Source: Robiginitomaculum sp.
GTDB lineage: Bacteria > Pseudomonadota > Alphaproteobacteria > Caulobacterales > Maricaulaceae
Reading direction: 5' to 3'
DNA: 34,751 nucleotides
Assembly (NCBI GenBank): GCA_015485335.1
Contig: WFTT01000008.1
Location: forward strand, 1-34,751
Shown here in pieces: positions 32,646-34,751 of this stretch; the first letter of the stretch is position 1; every line of letters begins with the position of its first letter. Under the pieces are notes generated by a model. The model was not told the DNA's origin, did no database searches, and saw only the letters and a list, made by a program, of their open reading frames with translations. A program made the translations under genes and the position numbers.

Positions 32646-33142
32646 GCCAGCGCGCCCTCACTGCTCGGCTCCTGACCGCCGCCGCCTTCGCCCCCTTTGG
32701 CGATGTGATATCGGTTTTGGACGCCGCGCCCAAAACCATCAATTACGGCAACACCCAGCGCTATGATACCGGCGCATCCCTTAGCCTTGATGCGCAAAAG
32801 GGCCGCCCGGGGATCAGCATTTTTCGCGCCACGCCCTTGGCAAAGCCCATCAAAATTACCCTGATGGAGCGTCATCCGCTCTCCAGCCAGGCATTTTATC
32901 CTCTGTCCGGGCATCCGTTTTTGGTGGTGGTCGCGCCCAAGGGTGATCTGGACCCCGCCAAAATCTGCGCCTTTATCGCCAACCCGGATCAGGGGGTGAA
33001 TTATCATCCCGGCGTCTGGCACCATTATTTACTGGCATTGGATGCGGTCAGTGATTTTCTGGTTGTCGATCGGCTGGGTGATGGCGAAAATTGCGACGAA
33101 GTGCAACTTCCCTCACCGCTAGTGGTGGAGATCCCCCAATGA
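32642..33142 (+). CDS. allA: Ureidoglycolate lyase
   Basis: Cleaves ureidoglycolate to glyoxylate and urea, the last step of the pathway, in the cytoplasm. The 166-aa protein is a cupin-type fold with LTAAAFAPFGDVI (about 11-23), ISIFRATPLAKP, the central MERHPLSSQAFYPLSGHPFLVVVA (about 78-101) and NYHPGVWHHYLLAL (about 120-133), all characteristic of AllA. Start at 32642 gives the normal length and overlaps the puuD stop. Its own stop overlaps the guaD start as ATGA, so the rightward arm remains translationally coupled to its end. Confidence 0.94.
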   Translation: MSQRALTARLLTAAAFAPFGDVISVLDAAPKTINYGNTQRYDTGASLSLDAQKGRPGISIFRATPLAKPIKITLMERHPLSSQAFYPLSGHPFLVVVAPKGDLDPAKICAFIANPDQGVNYHPGVWHHYLLALDAVSDFLVVDRLGDGENCDEVQLPSPLVVEIPQ

Positions 33143-34443
33143 ACAGAACCGCCTTTCGCAGCAAAATCCTGCACTTTATGGATGACCCCGCGCATGCAAC
33201 CGCGCCCGGCACCATCATGGCCTATGATGATGGGGTTTTAGTCATCGAAGACGGCCACATTCTGGCCCTTGGCAGCCCAGAAGAGATGGCTGATCTGACC
33301 CGCGACATAGACGTGCAGCACATGCCGGATGGCCTGATTATGCCGGGCTTTGTCGATGCCCATGTGCATTACCCGCAGGTTGATATGATCGCCAGTTATG
33401 GCAAGCATTTGCTCGACTGGCTGGACCATTATGCCTTCCCGGCCGAGATCGGCCTGAAGCGCTTTCCTGATCGCGCGAAAGACACCGCCGCATTTTTTCT
33501 GGACGAATTGTTGCGCCATGGCACCACCTCGGCGCTGGTCTTTGCTACCGTTCATGCGCACACGGTCGATGCCATATTTGACGAGGCGTTAAAGCGCAAT
33601 TTGCGCCTGATCAGCGGCAAGGTAATGATGGATGCCCATGCGCCCGATGATTTGCTGGACACCGCGCAGGAAAGCTATGATGAATCAAAGGCGCTGATCG
33701 AAAAATGGCACGGCAAGGGCCGCCTTGGCTATGCGGTAACGCCGCGCTTTGCGCTCACCTCCACCCAAGAACAGCTTGATCTGGCGGGCCGTTTACTGGC
33801 CGAACACCCGGACGTTTTGCTGCACACGCACCTTTGTGAAAATACAGACGAGATCGAACGCGCCGAGGCACTTTTCCCGGACGCCAAAGGCTATCTGGAC
33901 GTTTACAAACGCGCCGGACTGGTCACCGAAAATTCCGTTTTTGCCCATGGGGTGCACCTTAGCAATGCCGACCGGGCGACGCTGGCGGGTGCTAAATCGG
34001 CGCTTGCCCATTGCCCCACATCGAACCTGTTTTTAGGCTCTGGCCTGTTTGATCTGGCCGCCGCACAAGAGGCCAATATCACCATCGCTTTTGGCACAGA
34101 TGTGGGCGGTGGCACGTCCCTTAGCCCCTTTGCCACCATGAGCGAGGCCTATAAAGTTTCGCAATTGCGCGGGCACAGCCTGAGCCCCTATGAGGCGTTT
34201 TATCTGGCCACACTGGGTGGGGCGCGGGCCTTGCACATTGATGAACATGTGGGCAATTTCGCCCCCGGCAAGGAAGCCGATTTTGTCGTGCTAGACCTGG
34301 CCGCCACCCCCCTGATCAAACGCCGTCTGGCGCATACCAACACGTTTGAACAATTGCTGTTCGCCCTGATGATTTTGGCAGACGATCGGGCGGTGCGTCA
34401 AACATTCGTCGCCGGCAAGCTGGCCCATAACCGCGACGCCTAA
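33139..34443 (+). CDS. guaD: Guanine deaminase
   Basis: Converts guanine to xanthine and ammonia, feeding the xanthine dehydrogenase encoded upstream. The 434-aa amidohydrolase has the zinc-binding HVH at His75/His77 (FVDAHVHYPQVDM), the guanine-specific YGKHLLDWLDHYAFPAE segment, HTHLCEN (metal-ligand His plus catalytic Glu region), FAHGVHLS and the metal Asp in GTDVGGGTSLS. The ATG at 33139 overlaps the allA stop; the open frame starts further back only because it overlaps allA. It is the last gene of the rightward arm. Length and motif order are standard, and MTA/SAH deaminase is unlikely given the DWL-Y-FP pattern. Confidence 0.95.
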   Translation: MNRTAFRSKILHFMDDPAHATAPGTIMAYDDGVLVIEDGHILALGSPEEMADLTRDIDVQHMPDGLIMPGFVDAHVHYPQVDMIASYGKHLLDWLDHYAFPAEIGLKRFPDRAKDTAAFFLDELLRHGTTSALVFATVHAHTVDAIFDEALKRNLRLISGKVMMDAHAPDDLLDTAQESYDESKALIEKWHGKGRLGYAVTPRFALTSTQEQLDLAGRLLAEHPDVLLHTHLCENTDEIERAEALFPDAKGYLDVYKRAGLVTENSVFAHGVHLSNADRATLAGAKSALAHCPTSNLFLGSGLFDLAAAQEANITIAFGTDVGGGTSLSPFATMSEAYKVSQLRGHSLSPYEAFYLATLGGARALHIDEHVGNFAPGKEADFVVLDLAATPLIKRRLAHTNTFEQLLFALMILADDRAVRQTFVAGKLAHNRDA

Positions 34444-34662
34444 ATTGACCAGTATAGCCCAAAGACGCCGGGCGGGCATGACACCGACTTATCCCGCAAA
34501 ACCTTAAAGGGCAAAAAGGGGTAAAAAGGCCCGTTTTAGGGGCAAAACAGGGTCAATTCTGTGCTTTTCAAGTATAATTTCGGGATAAGGCAGGGATGGC
34601 CAAGGGGTAAAAAATGCCCCTCTTTGCCCCTTGGGAGAGCTATGCACGGGATAGATTATAAT
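34444..34662. other. Non-coding region after guaD with G-rich/A-tract motifs
   Basis: No gene is visible. Between about 34508 and 34552, G-runs alternate with A-tracts at close to 10-bp spacing (units like GGGGTAAAAA and GGGGCAAAA, with one inverted unit GGCCCGTTTT). The same wording returns in the hairpin at 34600-34634. Two TATAAT hexamers occur (34573-34578 and 34657-34662), the second within the palindrome GATTATAATC, but neither has a good -35 at normal spacing. Confidence 0.5.
34600..34634. terminator. Strong hairpin downstream of guaD, possible terminator
   Basis: CCAAGGGGTAAA at 34600-34611 pairs with TTTGCCCCTTGG at 34623-34634 over 12 positions with a single T-G wobble, around an 11-nt loop. 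There is no T-run after it on either strand and it is 157 bp from the guaD stop, so a classical rho-independent terminator is only one option. Confidence 0.35.
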
Positions 34663-34751
34663 CGTCATTGCGGCGCAGGCCGGGGTACAGTTTGAAGTGC
34701 CTCATACAATGGAGGTCAGCATGGATCCCGGCTCTGGGGCCGGGATGACAC
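34663..34751. repeat. REP-like palindromic repeat, cut by the window edge
   Basis: GGATCCCGG at 34723-34731 pairs with CCGGGAT at 34740-34746, followed by GACAC. The whole GGAT-CCCGG-CCGGG-ATGACAC frame matches the right arm of the uraD-alc repeat (GGATTACCCGG...CCGGGTAATGACAC). About 40 bp before it, CGTCATTGCGGCGCAGGCCGG (from 34663, slightly shortened here) looks like a partial inverted left arm. The element continues past the end of the window. Confidence 0.5.

Noticed and set aside
1-34751. CRISPR arrays, tRNA genes, transposases, integrases, toxin-antitoxin or phage defence genes
   Set aside because: Looked for on both strands; no regularly spaced repeats, cloverleaf-like sequences or matching proteins were seen.

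Overview
The window is a gene-dense, moderately GC-rich chromosomal segment, most likely from an alphaproteobacterium. Support for that: the heme block hemC-hemD-(mitofilin/Mic60-like gene)-hemY, a DnaX that has lost most of its zinc-module cysteines, a cytochrome c-linked membrane urate oxidase of the PuuD type, and a full-consensus CtrA-type site (TTAA-N7-TTAA) in the AT-rich gap upstream of nrdA. I cannot name the order or genus. There is no sign of phage, plasmid, insertion sequence, CRISPR array or tRNA. Almost all of it looks like core or metabolic chromosome.

Layout. (1) 60-3073: a two-gene ABC system, a GldA-like ATPase and a fused GldF/GldG-like permease plus periplasmic protein. (2) 3083-4981, minus strand: class I ribonucleotide reductase alpha subunit, preceded by a 497-bp AT-rich region with an NrdR-like box, a CtrA-like site and a duplicated palindrome. 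(3) 5479-10173, minus: hemC, hemD, a Mic60-like membrane protein and HemY, tightly packed. (4) 10238-12339, plus: tsaD and gpsA, divergent from hemC. (5) 12348-18411, minus: a NupC-type nucleoside transporter, downstream of a MacA / MacB-ATPase / MacB-permease / outer-membrane lipoprotein export operon. (6) 18620-22172, plus: 4.5S RNA (ffs), dnaX, ybaB, yebC and a MOSC-domain gene. (7) 22169-23812, minus: a SulP anion transporter. (8) 23914-34443: a purine-degradation island in two divergent arms, puuE-uraD-alc leftward and hiuH-xdhA-xdhB-xdhC-puuD-allA-guaD rightward, sharing a 125-bp divergent control region.

The island encodes every step from guanine to glyoxylate and urea: GuaD (guanine to xanthine), XdhAB with XdhC as maturation factor (xanthine to urate), PuuD (urate to 5-hydroxyisourate, electrons to a C-terminal heme domain), HiuH, UraD, PuuE (allantoin to allantoate), Alc (allantoate to ureidoglycolate) and AllA (ureidoglycolate to glyoxylate). 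No dedicated regulator, classical purine permease or urease lies inside the window. The only nearby transporter candidate is the SulP protein.

The most interesting non-coding signals are the nested palindromic repeat between uraD and alc, whose relative begins again at the right edge of the window, and the possible cell-cycle/NrdR control region of nrdA. I found no convincing wholly new system. The closest to uncharacterised biology are the GldA/GldFG transporter, the SulP gene beside the purine island, and the repeat family.
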